From: Neostapfia colusana
Lineage: Eukaryota > Streptophyta > Magnoliopsida > Poales > Poaceae
DNA: 64,000 nt
Assembly (NCBI GenBank): GCA_030760725.1
Contig: JASWHV010000011.1
Span: 15,897,501 to 15,961,500, forward strand
Reading direction: 5' to 3'
Below the pieces are notes generated by a model. It had not been told where the DNA came from. It saw only the letters and a list, made by a program, of their open reading frames with translations, and made no database searches. Of this stretch, positions 33,974-43,900 are shown piece after piece (position 1 is the stretch's first letter; every line of letters starts with the position of its first letter). A program made the translations under genes and the position numbers.

Positions 33974-35723
33974 GGTGCTGGTGTGATGCCTGGTCCGATG
34001 ATAATCCTTCCTTCCAAAGACACCAGACGAGAATGTTTGCTAGGAGATCTCTGGTCGACCTTGGGTCTCTCGGCTTTTCTTGGAACAACACCCTTCTTCA
34101 TGTTGGAGCTGCCAACCTCGGGCCATTTACCCAAACCTTGCTTTGTAAACTAGCCTTCATCCCTCGATTGCTAGGGGCCAGTTTATCTTGGATCATGCAA
34201 GGTAAAGATTTGATCATCAGCACTTGGTGACCCGAGCTCGTGTTTCCTTTGGTCTGGGTTTTCTCGCCGTGTGTCTGAGGTTGGCTTGAGGAATCAGCGC
34301 TTTCCTGTGGTTTTTGCTTTGGTCTCCAAGTTGCAGCGCTGGTTCTTCGTTTACCCGGGTGATGCTCCCGCACCCGAGGTTCCCGAGCCACTCAGGAGGG
34401 CGTTTTACTTTGGGAATCCACCGATTTCCTGAGGTAATGCTGATCTCCAGGTCGTGCCCACAGAGCTCTTTGGAAGGTCAATTTATCTCGGAAAACCACT
34501 GGATTCTCAAGGTGCCAAGGCCTCCTGAACCTGTTTTTTTTAGAGTGCTTCCAAGGCTTTTGTAAGTGAACATCTTGGATCCATCACACCTACAATCCTT
34601 CAGCCTGTGGAAGACACTTCCTGCCTGCCTATTCCTGATGTATTTGTTGATCAAAACTTCCAAAGTCGGCTTGAATTGGGTCGTCTTTCTTGGCTCATTG
34701 AGCTTCCATCTGCCGACCTCGGGTTCCACAGCTTGATCATCTTGTTTTGTAGCTCATTGGACACGATCATGTTCTTCCCTTTGGTTGTCAATGCCTGGCC
34801 GGTCCTCACAAGTATCTTTTTCCCCTCGAAGTTCACCTTGTTGACAGGAAATGGATCTGTATCCAACTTCATTCGGTGACTATCACCGAGTATCAACCGA
34901 CCATAATTTAGAGCTGATTGTACCTGCCAACGAAAGAAATTGCATTCATTATTTGAATGAGAATAAGAGTCGTGTCACTTACAATATCTTTTGTTAGCCA
35001 GCTGCTCGGGTGGTGGAATAACTTGGCCATTCTTCAACTTGATCACTTTGATTTGAAGGAGCACGTCAAATAGCTTGTCACACTTCGTTACGTCAAAGGT
35101 GAACTTCATATCTTCCTTCTTCACGGGGTTGGGCTTCAATAAAGTACAAGCCAGAGGCTTGTTATTGTGGTTTTCAATCGACTCGGCCACACACACTTCC
35201 ATGTCCCATCACTGGTCGAGTCTTCCCCGAGTTGATTGTCGTGTTGCTTCTCTTGGTCCCTGTGGCTGATTTCTTTGAACCGGCCGTGTGCCTTAGCCTC
35301 TCTAGCTTGGTTCTCGTGTGACACAGCTTGTTGCAAGACTTGGTTGACGTCTCCACACTCGATGCCATCCATCTTCTCCTAAGATATGGCAGAAGCCCTG
35401 TAAACGCTAGATAGGCTAAATCTTTCTCCTCTATGGTTAAGCTAAAACATTTGTTTCTAGTTTCCCTAAACTGTTTGATGTAGTCAGCTACAAGCTCATT
35501 GTGTCTCGGCCTCACCGGGGTTAGATGGAACAATCTTAGCTCTATTTCACCGGTGAAGAAGTATTCATAAATTTTTGTTCTAAACATGGCCAAGGTAAGA
35601 CAGAATTAGGAGCTAACGATGTAAACCAGCTAAAGGCCGTGCCGGTTAGGGACAAGGGGAACAATCTGATCCGGTGAACGTCAGTGATTCTCACATCGTT
35701 GCACTGGATCAAGAATTGGCCTA
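33974..35723 (-). pseudogene. Tat-B gag, broken
   Basis: Minus-strand reading gives a Tat-type gag core: DVHRIRLFPLSLTGTAFSWF (about 35690-35630), KQFRETRNKCFSLTIEEKDL (about 35470-35410), FDVTKCDKLFDVLLQ (35090-35045), PPPEQLANKRYCK (34990) and HRMKLDTDPFPVN (34870), then a basic linker ending at the CACTA insertion. Gag forms the virus-like particle. There are several stops and frame shifts. The upstream end is cut by LTR A at 35724. It is on the same strand and in the same lineage as 2757-4825, and the two are probably one element missing protease and RT. That join is an inference. Confidence 0.75.
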
Positions 35724-36503
35724 TGTGGGGACCACCGCCCCAACAGTCCAGGAGTCGCATTGGGTGGTGCCGTGCGATGCGGCACCCAACAGCACACATC
35801 CGAAAAACACACATACACAACAATATATGTCTTTAATACATATTATTGTCACATTTTACAAATAATGTACAAGTGTACATTGCAGCGGAAGATAACAATG
35901 CACTCATGGACTATAGCTTATGCTAACCAAAATGAAGCCATCCTGCCCGCGGATGCCTCACAGTAGCACCACGTCAAAACCCGGCGGCCTGCAGGGTTTC
36001 AGGCGAGACTCACACCCCTCATTGGGTGCTGCCGCACTCGGCTCTCCCTTGCTTCCTAACATTGCCTTATGCAACGTTACCTGCAAAACAATGGATCAAC
36101 AAACCGTGAGCTTATGCTCAGCAAGACTCCAAAAAAACCTACACATGGAACTCTAAATGCAGAAAATACAGGGCTGAATAGAGAAGTTTGCATAAACGAT
36201 GAACTTGAGCTAATGGAGAGTCCTTACTTCAAGTTTTTAGCAACTTTTATAACCCTCACACAATTTACATCGAGACTTCACAATCAAACAAGAAACACTT
36301 CATCTCGATGCCACTTGCCGAGGAGAGAGTAAATTTAGTGAGCTAACCTAGACCCATGCATACCTTGCGCCGTCAACGCCAAGACTCCACAATCAAACAA
36401 GAAACGCTTTGTCTTGACACTACTAGCCCAAGGTAGAAAGTAAATTTAGTGAAGGTGTTGATCATCCCTCATCTCCAATTAAGGATTACTCACGAAGCAT
36501 ATT
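35724..36503 (-). mobile_element. LTR A, segment 1 (3' end of a reversed Tekay-like LTR)
   Basis: Plus-strand TGTGGGGACCACC at 35724 is the inverse of an LTR end. It shares the GTGGTGCCGTGCGATGCGGC block with LTR B (49620) and, inverted, with the solo LTR (17575). Element 2 interrupts it at 36504; it resumes at 48660. E3 here is degenerate. Confidence 0.8.
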
Positions 36504-36729
36504 TGTAACGACCGAATTGTGCAAAACGTGGCAAAACCCTCACCCCCTCTTCCTCCCCCACTGCCCCAGGGCCCAGCCGACGGCTTTCTTCCCCGAGCAA
36601 CCGCTCCCTTCCCTCTCTCTCTCACTCACCGATTCTATTATCGCATGTGGGGGAAAACTCTTGCAACCGGCCGAATCTCGCGCCCTCTCCGCCAACCGGC
36701 GCCGCAGCAACCGCCGCCTCCTCCCCACC

Positions 36730-36737
36730 TATAAATA
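36730..36737 (+). promoter_or_regulatory. TATA box, element 2 5' LTR
   Basis: TATAAATA in a GC-rich context, followed about 30 bases later by TTTCAACCCACAGAAG, a plausible start region. The identical copy in the 3' LTR is at 45720-45727. Confidence 0.75.
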
Positions 36738-37003
36738 CGGCCCGGCCCCGGCCATTTCAACCCACAGAAGTCGCTCACACTCACCCGATCGGAAAAACCG
36801 CCATTTTCCCCAATTCTTCGAAAACTCACGTTGATCTTCATCTCCAACGATCCCTACACCCTTCTACAGCCTCCAGAACAAGTTCCCGACCAAATTCTTC
36901 GAAGAAACAAGCCTGGAGACTGATCCCGACGAAGATCGCCGGAGTCTTCTCACTGCCGCCGTCGATCACGTGTCTCCGGCCAATTCCGGTCTCCAAAACC
37001 CTC

Positions 37004-37013
37004 ATAGGTGAGT
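37004..37013 (+). promoter_or_regulatory. Strong 5' splice donor in the element 2 leader
   Basis: ATAG|GTGAGT is close to the plant donor consensus and sits after about 250 leader bases without any ATG. It could join the leader to E2 or to the acceptors at the ORF1 (39880) or gag (41000) start. Element 3 has the equivalent at 55931-55940. Confidence 0.6.
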
Positions 37014-38231
37014 TCCCCATCCTCTCCTCTCTCTCCTAGTGCAAATAGATCAAAGAATGGTTGAGAAATCGGGAAAACCGAATGTTTCCGGCCACCGCCG
37101 CCGCTCGCCGGCGATCGCACGGCCGCCGGACTCGGGGGAGAAGGGTCGGGGGCGACGTGGCCGCTTCGGGTGCGTTGATTTCGAGCCAACGGCTCCGATT
37201 AGACCGCGCATACCGGTTCGGTTATTTAAATCTGGGCCGTTGATCTCAGATCCAACGGCCCACATTCAAAACAGTTATATAAGTTGGGAATTTCACAGAG
37301 GGACCCCTGGGGATTTAAACAAATAGGGAATAGCCCCGGGTTCTTACAGAATCAACCCTGAGTTCATAGAGAATTGGAAAAATTACTTTGGAATAGCCAA
37401 ATAGCCCCTGTACTTTTTAGAAATTGGTAAAATAGTTAGGAAAATTCAATCTGAACCCTAGAAAGTTTGAAATTGTTACAGATTAGTCCAAAACAGTTTT
37501 AAAAGTTTGTTTTAATCCTGTAATTAATCAAATAAGACTAAATGAATTCTGGAAAATGGTAGAAATTTATTTTTAGCACTGTTAAAACATTCTGAACAGA
37601 ATAAAAATTCTGAATTTAAATATAACAGTTTACAAATGCTGATATTATTTATATAGTGACAATTAACTTGGAAAAATCAAAGTAAAAATTATATATATTC
37701 CAGAAAATTTTGGAAATTTATTTAAAAGGTGTAAAATTATTCTGTTATCATCTTTTTGTACATATATAATTTCTGTGATCCAGAATAATTATTTAAATGA
37801 TTAAAAATGTATTTTAAGCATTAAATAAATACTGAAAAATAGATAAAAATAATATATATTAAATAAAAATTTTGGAAACTGTTCTAAATACTTAAATAGG
37901 TTCTGAAGTGCAGAAATTAGAAATATGAGTTCTGAAAATCATTATAATAATAATTTAAATGATTTTCTAGGATTTAATTAATTACAACAATTAACATGAA
38001 AAACTATAAAACTCTAAAACTTATTCAAATCATCCCACAAACTGAAAATGAATGTTTAGCTGTGGCAATAGTAAAGTAGAAGGAATTTGAAATTTATTTT
38101 CATTACAACCCACATGAAATGATACAAAAACAATAGGTGCATGTGTATATACAAATATATGTGATTTTAAATACATTGATAGGATCCTTATGGCATGTTT
38201 GGCATTGTTTTGTGTGCATATGAATGACTAG

Positions 38232-39420
38232 AACCAAGTCAAGAACTACACCCAAATCTTCAAGAGCAAGAATTTGAAGTGAATCACCCTTCCTTCAAAG
38301 GCAAGTGTTCCTTGATCACTTTGTTCCTATTCTAGGATGAATAGTTAGATTATTTGCATGATGTCTTTAATATGAAACCCAGTGTAGGATGTTTCCCTAG
38401 TTTCATTGCTTTATCTTTCCTTGCAAAACCATGGAGGGAATTAGATAGGATTTGATGGTTATCATTTTATGTGCTTAGCCATGCTTAGAACTTTAGAGAT
38501 GAATGAAATGTAGTTGATACTAGTCTTATGGATTATATGAAAGACACAAGTGTATGTGTCATGTGGTTATGAATCTAGACAGGCTGGTTGTTTGGTTGGT
38601 GCTTCGTGCACGAGACTCGGGAATGAGTTAGTGCCTGTCCTAGATTCTAAGGACCGGTTCATGGAACAGTTAACCCGGATTTACAGTGCCACCACAAGAC
38701 TGAGATGGGGCAGCTTGGCCAATTAATTAGGAGTTTGCCGGTATAGTATGAGTGTTTGGATGGTGCGGGGAATGGGAGTCCATTTTTGACTGCCCTGGGA
38801 ACTGCAAGGCTCAAGAGGGGGCTTCTGTAGGGGAGGGTTACTCCCAGGAACTACAGCGGTGAAACCTCAGTGGGCTTGTACTTGCCGGTAGACCCTTTGT
38901 AAAGGCCATGTAGTGATCTCCTGATCGCACACCAAAGGAAGTGTGTAATGTGGCTTGCAACCACGGATATCAGGGAGGTTTCTTAGTCCACCTGGCAACA
39001 GGGGATGAAATCACTACTTGTGGGTAAAGTGGTACAATCTCTGCAGAGAACCAAACTGTCATGACAGCCGTTCTCACGGTCAAGAGCGGCTTGGACTTGT
39101 CCATGATTAGAGAAACATGGAAGTGAGTCAAAAGAGGTTGTTGGGTGGTGTAACCTGACATTAATGACTTAATTATGATGATGGTGGGATTATCACTTAG
39201 TAAGACAGGTTGCTAATCAAAGCTAAGACTTAGGATTAATGCATAGTGCTTAACCATGTTAGCCTTCCCTTGCTATTAGCCTTCATAACATTCTTTCCTA
39301 CACTTGCTGAGTACCTTCGGTACTCAAACTTGCTTTTGTTGGATATCATATGTTGACTCAGGTGCAAATGAAGACGTAGACTTTGACGAGGAGTACTTCG
39401 ATCCCGAGGAGTTATTCTAG
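38232..39420 (+). other. E2-E3 acidic mini-exons, element 2 5' LTR
   Basis: E2 38232-38300 (69 nt) between GACTAG and GC donor GCAAGT. E3 39362-39420 after GACTCAG, reading GANEDVDFDEEYFDPEELF then TAG. Exon lengths (69 and 59 nt) are identical to element 3 although the sequence is well diverged. A frame entering E2 with one base from the 37007 donor is open back through the leader but has no ATG downstream of the TATA box. Confidence 0.6.
38570..39200 (+). other. Conserved structured block between E2 and E3 (element 2)
   Basis: Contains GGACCGGTTCATGGA, TTTACAGTGCC, GAGATGGGGCAGCTTGGCCA and GAAACCTCAGTGGGC. These are shared almost unchanged with element 3 (57530-57780), although surrounding LTR sequence is strongly diverged. 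It has no sustained reading frame. It may be a conserved RNA structure within the intron or leader. Confidence 0.5.
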
Positions 39421-39672
39421 GTTGGCGAAACCCCCGGGCAACGCCTGTGGAGATGGAGCACCCATGATGTAATCTTCCGCTGTTGTGTTTAATGTATTGG
39501 TACTAATAGTTAATATTTTATGAACAATGATGTAATATTATGATGTACGTTAAACTTGGCTTGTAATATAATGATATTACACTCTTGTCGGCACATGTAT
39601 GAATCAACTGATCCTGGCATACATGTGAGTATACGCTCGGGTATTTCTTATGGAATACCGGGTGTGACAAAG

Positions 39673-39684
39673 TGGTATCAGAGC
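39673..39684 (+). other. Primer binding site, initiator tRNA-Met (element 2)
   Basis: TGGTATCAGAGC three bases after the 5' LTR end. The spacer 39685-39879 before ORF1 is AT-rich and noncoding. Confidence 0.95.
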
Positions 39685-39879
39685 CAGGTTTGCCCGTAGG
39701 ACGCAAACCTAGATAGAAATGGACGAGATAGACATCACTATTTTATTAAAAACTATTTTACTATGTATTTTGTTAAAAGGAGGATTATTTAAATTATATA
39801 TATGTTGTCTAACCTCTCCTATACTCAAAATTATGTTATTGTTTATTTCCTAACATATTTTAAATTTTTCTTGAAACAG

Positions 39880-40674
39880 ATGGCACGCACACGTCTCACA
39901 GCCCGTAAGTCCACCGGAGGACGAGTTCCTCGACACCAGCTGGCAGAGCGCACTACTGAGGAGGTGGACAACCCCACTACCCACCAGACCCACGGGGAGT
40001 CCACTAGAGGCATGGTGGATCGCCTCCGACACCTCCTTCGCTGTGCTGGTTATACCGGCAAGCTAGAGGTGCAGTACGACACCACTCGAGTCTCTCACGC
40101 AGAGCGAGACGAGTGGAAGTCGCAGGCGAGAATCTACTATGAGAACAAGCTGCTCAAGATACACAACTCGCCAGCATGGAGGTCCACCATGGCAGAGGCT
40201 GAGAAGGACGCCACTTGGGAGGCAATCACTTGCCAGAGCTACACCAACCGTGACCGCCTTGAGGGGACCCAATACATGTACATTCCCCGGCGACAAAGTG
40301 GAAGCGCAACATTCAATTATGAGCCTCTCCATGAAGGTTGTGATGTGGTGCAGATGGACATGAGTCTTCAGATAGGGGTGGACGTCAGTGCGAGGCTACA
40401 AAACTGCCAACAGGAACTCCAAGACGTCCGGGACCTCCTGAAGAAGTCGGAGGCCATCATGCGTGGACTGATGAGGATGAGGGATGGAGAGGTGAGTGAT
40501 CTCTATGCTTCGGATGGAGACACTTGGACTCCGGACTCTCCAGACCGTAGGGCAGCCAAACGCCCTCATGTTCCTCCAGCACCTGAGGCCTCCACAGCGG
40601 AGTCAGAGGCTAGCAACCCAGGTGGTGATGGTGGGAACCCACAGGAGGATGCACAGAACCCAGGGGACAACTAA
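39880..40674 (+). CDS. Element 2 ORF1: accessory protein with histone H3 tail-like N-terminus
   Basis: 264 residues, intact. The start at 39880 is chosen because it abuts TTCTTGAAACAG, and because residues 2-24 then align with the mature H3 tail: 16 of 23 identical, including TARKSTGG and PR.QLA. The K9-equivalent lysine is residue 10 (codon 39907-39909); positions 4, 14, 18 and 23 are R, R, H and R. An upstream in-frame ATG (39802) would add 26 hydrophobic residues in unspliced RNA. The middle (about residues 45-165) has WRSTM.EAEKDATWEAITCQ and YMYIP, shared with element 3. A coiled coil follows (NCQQELQDVRDLLKKSE), then WTPDSPDRRAAKR, a basic proline-directed-site motif, and an acidic tail. 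No histone fold. Possible chromatin factor for the element; function inferred only. Confidence 0.85.
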   Translation: MARTRLTARKSTGGRVPRHQLAERTTEEVDNPTTHQTHGESTRGMVDRLRHLLRCAGYTGKLEVQYDTTRVSHAERDEWKSQARIYYENKLLKIHNSPAWRSTMAEAEKDATWEAITCQSYTNRDRLEGTQYMYIPRRQSGSATFNYEPLHEGCDVVQMDMSLQIGVDVSARLQNCQQELQDVRDLLKKSEAIMRGLMRMRDGEVSDLYASDGDTWTPDSPDRRAAKRPHVPPAPEASTAESEASNPGGDGGNPQEDAQNPGDN

Positions 40675-40999
40675 GATAGGTGTCCTTGTTCATGTAGTAA
40701 TCCGTGTAGTACGTATGTATGGTAATGTATTGACTAGTATGTAACGTTTGATTAGTGAACTTGTATGTTAGTAGATGAACGTGAGTTGTGAAAGCCATAG
40801 GCTTATGTTCACAACCACGTTAGTGTATGTAAATATCTATTAAGGAATATAAGTGCTTAGTTTGATTCAGTCATGACCATTTAATAAACAAAGTAGAAAC
40901 TTTAGTAACTCTTGTATAGAGTGGATAAAGTAAGTATACAACGTAATACACCCAAAAGAACATCTATATATTAATTTTAAACATAGTCTTTTACAATAG
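40675..40999 (+). other. Spacer between ORF1 and gag (element 2)
   Basis: AT-rich, no gene. It ends with TCTTTTACAATAG, acceptor-like, whose AG directly precedes the gag ATG at 41000. Confidence 0.7.
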
Positions 41000-43900
41000 A
41001 TGGCAGGAAGAAGGAGACGCAATGAAGAGAACAACAACAATGAGGCTGCAGGGTTCCCTTTGCCTGGATGGCAGCCACGAGTTGCACGTAGGGCGGATGG
41101 AGAAGTTATACAACAGATGATGAACATGCAAAATCAACTCCTTCAGAACCTGACACAAGTAGTAGCCAACATGCAACCCCAAATTCAGAATGCACCACGC
41201 CAACCAAAACTGAATGAGTTTCTAAGCACTCAACCACCAAAGTTCGACAATGCTATAGAGCCATTGGAAGCTGATGATTGGCTCAAGAATGTTGAGAACA
41301 AGTTGCAGATCATACAGTGCCCAGGACGTGAGAGAGTGCTCTTTGCTTCTCACCAACTATATGGGTCTGCAGCTGACTGGTGGACCGCATACAAAGAAGC
41401 CCATGAGGATCCTGAGGGTATCTCATGGAATGAGTTCAAAATTGCCTTCCGTAATCACTATGTTACAGCCGGAGAAATCAAGAACAAACGGAAGGAATTC
41501 CTCAATCTGAAGCAAGGGAGCATGTCCGTACGAGAGTACCTCACTAAATTTACGCAGTTATCTCGCTATGCTCCGGGAGACATAGATACAGATGAGAAGA
41601 AACAAGATTGTTTCATTGAAGGACTGAACTCAGAAATACAGTATGCTATGTCTTCAAGTGACTATGAAAGTTTCCAAAAGCTCATCAACAAGGCTTTCAT
41701 AGTGGAGAGGAAAAGACAGAAATTAGTTGAAGAGCGAAAGAGGAAGATGAATTGGCAAGGACAGGCTTCTAGCAGCAACAGTCGGCCCCGTTTCTCATTA
41801 CCGCCGACGGGAGCGATGAATCGACCTATAGCTCCCAATCAGTTTCAAAGGAACTACAACCCTGCTGCTAGGAACCCAACTTTTCAACCACAACAGCAGA
41901 GACCACAAGTGCAACAACAACGTCCTGCCTTTCAACCTCGTCCTGCAGGGCCAAATCCTCAAAATGCGCAAACAGGCAACAAGGCACCAATGAACAAGGT
42001 CACGGGGCAATGCTTCAACTGTGGAGAAACGGGACATTATGCCAACCGGTGCCCCAACAAGAAGCCACCACAGGCACAGAATCTTGTGCGTGGCAAGGTG
42101 AACCATGTGACGATGGAGGAAGCACAGGAGGCACCAGATGTGGTGATTGGTATGTTCTCCACGAACACTCATCCTGCTACAATTCTATTTGACTCTGGTG
42201 CAACACACTCATTCATAGCCAAGGAATTCATAACCAAGCACAAACTACAAATTACATCTATGAATCGAGTGCTATTAGTGAATTCTCCTGGAGGAGAAAT
42301 AAAGACAAAACAAATATGTCCCAAGGTAAAGCTAGGAGTCAATGGAGTAGAATTCCTTGCAAATCTCATTGTGATAGAATCACAAGGGATAGATATCATC
42401 TTGGGGATTGATTGGTTGACCAAGTACAAAGGAGTTATACATTGCTCAACAAGGACAGTGGAACTAACTCATACGGATGGAACTAAGGTTGAGTTCACAT
42501 CTATTCAAGTACCCTCTGGGAATGTTCAACTCAACAAAACTGAAGTAGTTATTGAGGACATAAAGGTGGTCAATGAATTCCAGGATGTGTTTCCCGAGGA
42601 GTTACCAGGTATGCCACCGGATCGAGAAGTAGAGTTCATTATAGAACTAATACCTGGTACTGCTCCTATATATAAAAGACCATACCGGATGGATACCCAA
42701 CAACTAGCAGAACTCAAGGATCATATCCGAGAGTTATCGGAGAAAGGGTATATCCGTCCCAGTTCCTCACCATGGGGAGCTCCGGTCATATTTGTACCAA
42801 AGAAGGATGGAACCAAGAGGCTATGTGTAGATTACCGTGCCCTCAATGAAGTGACAATCAAAAACAGGTACCCTTTACCTCGTATTGAGGACTTGTTTGA
42901 TCAATTAAGAGGTGCATGTGTATTCTCCAAAATTGACCTCCGTTCCGGATATCATCAACTAAAGATAAGGGAATCGGATATTCCGAAGACGGCATTTGTT
43001 TCCAGGTATGGACTGTATGAATATACAGTGATGCCTTTTGGACTAACAAATGCTCCGGCATATTTCATGTACCTTATGAATAAGGTGTTCATGAAATACT
43101 TGGACAAGTTTGTGGTAGTGTTCATTGATGATATCCTTATATACTCAAAGAATGAGAAAGAACATGAAGAGCACCTGAGAATAGTCTTACAAAAGCTAAG
43201 GGAAAACCAACTTTATGCCAAATTCAGTAAATGTGAATTTTGGCTTAAGAAAGTTGCTTTTCTGGGACATATCATCTCTGAAGGAGGAATCGCAGTAGAC
43301 CCAGAAAAGATATCTGGTGTGCAAAAGTGGAAGACACCAGAGAATGTTGGGAAATCCGAAGCTTCTTAGGATTGGTAGGCTATTACAGAAGGTTTATTGA
43401 AGGGTTTTCAAAAATAGCCAAGCCACTCACAAAGATGTTGGAAAAAGGAGCTGCTTTTATATGGTCTCAAGAGTGTGAATCAAGCTTCCAAGAATTAAAG
43501 AAGAAGTTAACAACTGCCCCAGTCTTGGTTATGCCTGATATGGAGAAATCATTCTCTGTATACTGTGATGCATCAGGGCAAGGGTTAGGATGTGTGCTTA
43601 TGCAAGAAGGACATGTTATTGCCTATGCTTCCCGACAACTTCGGAAGCATGAGAAGAACTATCCTACCCATGACCTAGAGTTGGCAGCAGTTGTGCATGC
43701 ATTAAAGTTATGGAGACATTACCTAATGGGTAAAAGGACAGAGATTTATACCGATCATAAGAGCTTGAAGTATATCTTCACTCAACCGGATCTAAACCTT
43801 CGGCAAAGGAGATGGTTGGAGTTCATTAACGATTTTGATGTGGGGATCAACTATCATCCTGGAAAAGCCAATGTGGTTGCAGATGCTTTGAGCAGAAAGA

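Larger units (their letters stand above)
36504..39669 (+). repeat. Element 2 5' LTR
   Basis: TGTAACGACCG...GGTGTGACA. Promoter TATAAATA at 36730; ATG-free leader to a donor-like ATAG|GTGAGTTCC at 37007/37008; GC-rich to about 37270; AT-rich intron-like 37330-38220; E2 38232-38300; structured block 38570-39200; E3 39362-39420; an AT-rich, likely polyadenylation region 39480-39600. TATA and the AT-rich end imply an R region of nearly 2.9 kb, unusually long. Confidence 0.95.

Noticed and set aside
36647..37039. 130-residue frame in the element 2 LTR (repeated at 45637-46029)
   Set aside because: Its ATG lies upstream of the TATA box and its composition is that of a GC-rich leader. I kept only the observation that part of it is in phase with E2.
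39880..40674. A host histone H3 gene or pseudogene
   Set aside because: Only the first 23 residues resemble H3. No histone fold follows and the rest matches ORF1 of element 3, between PBS and gag.
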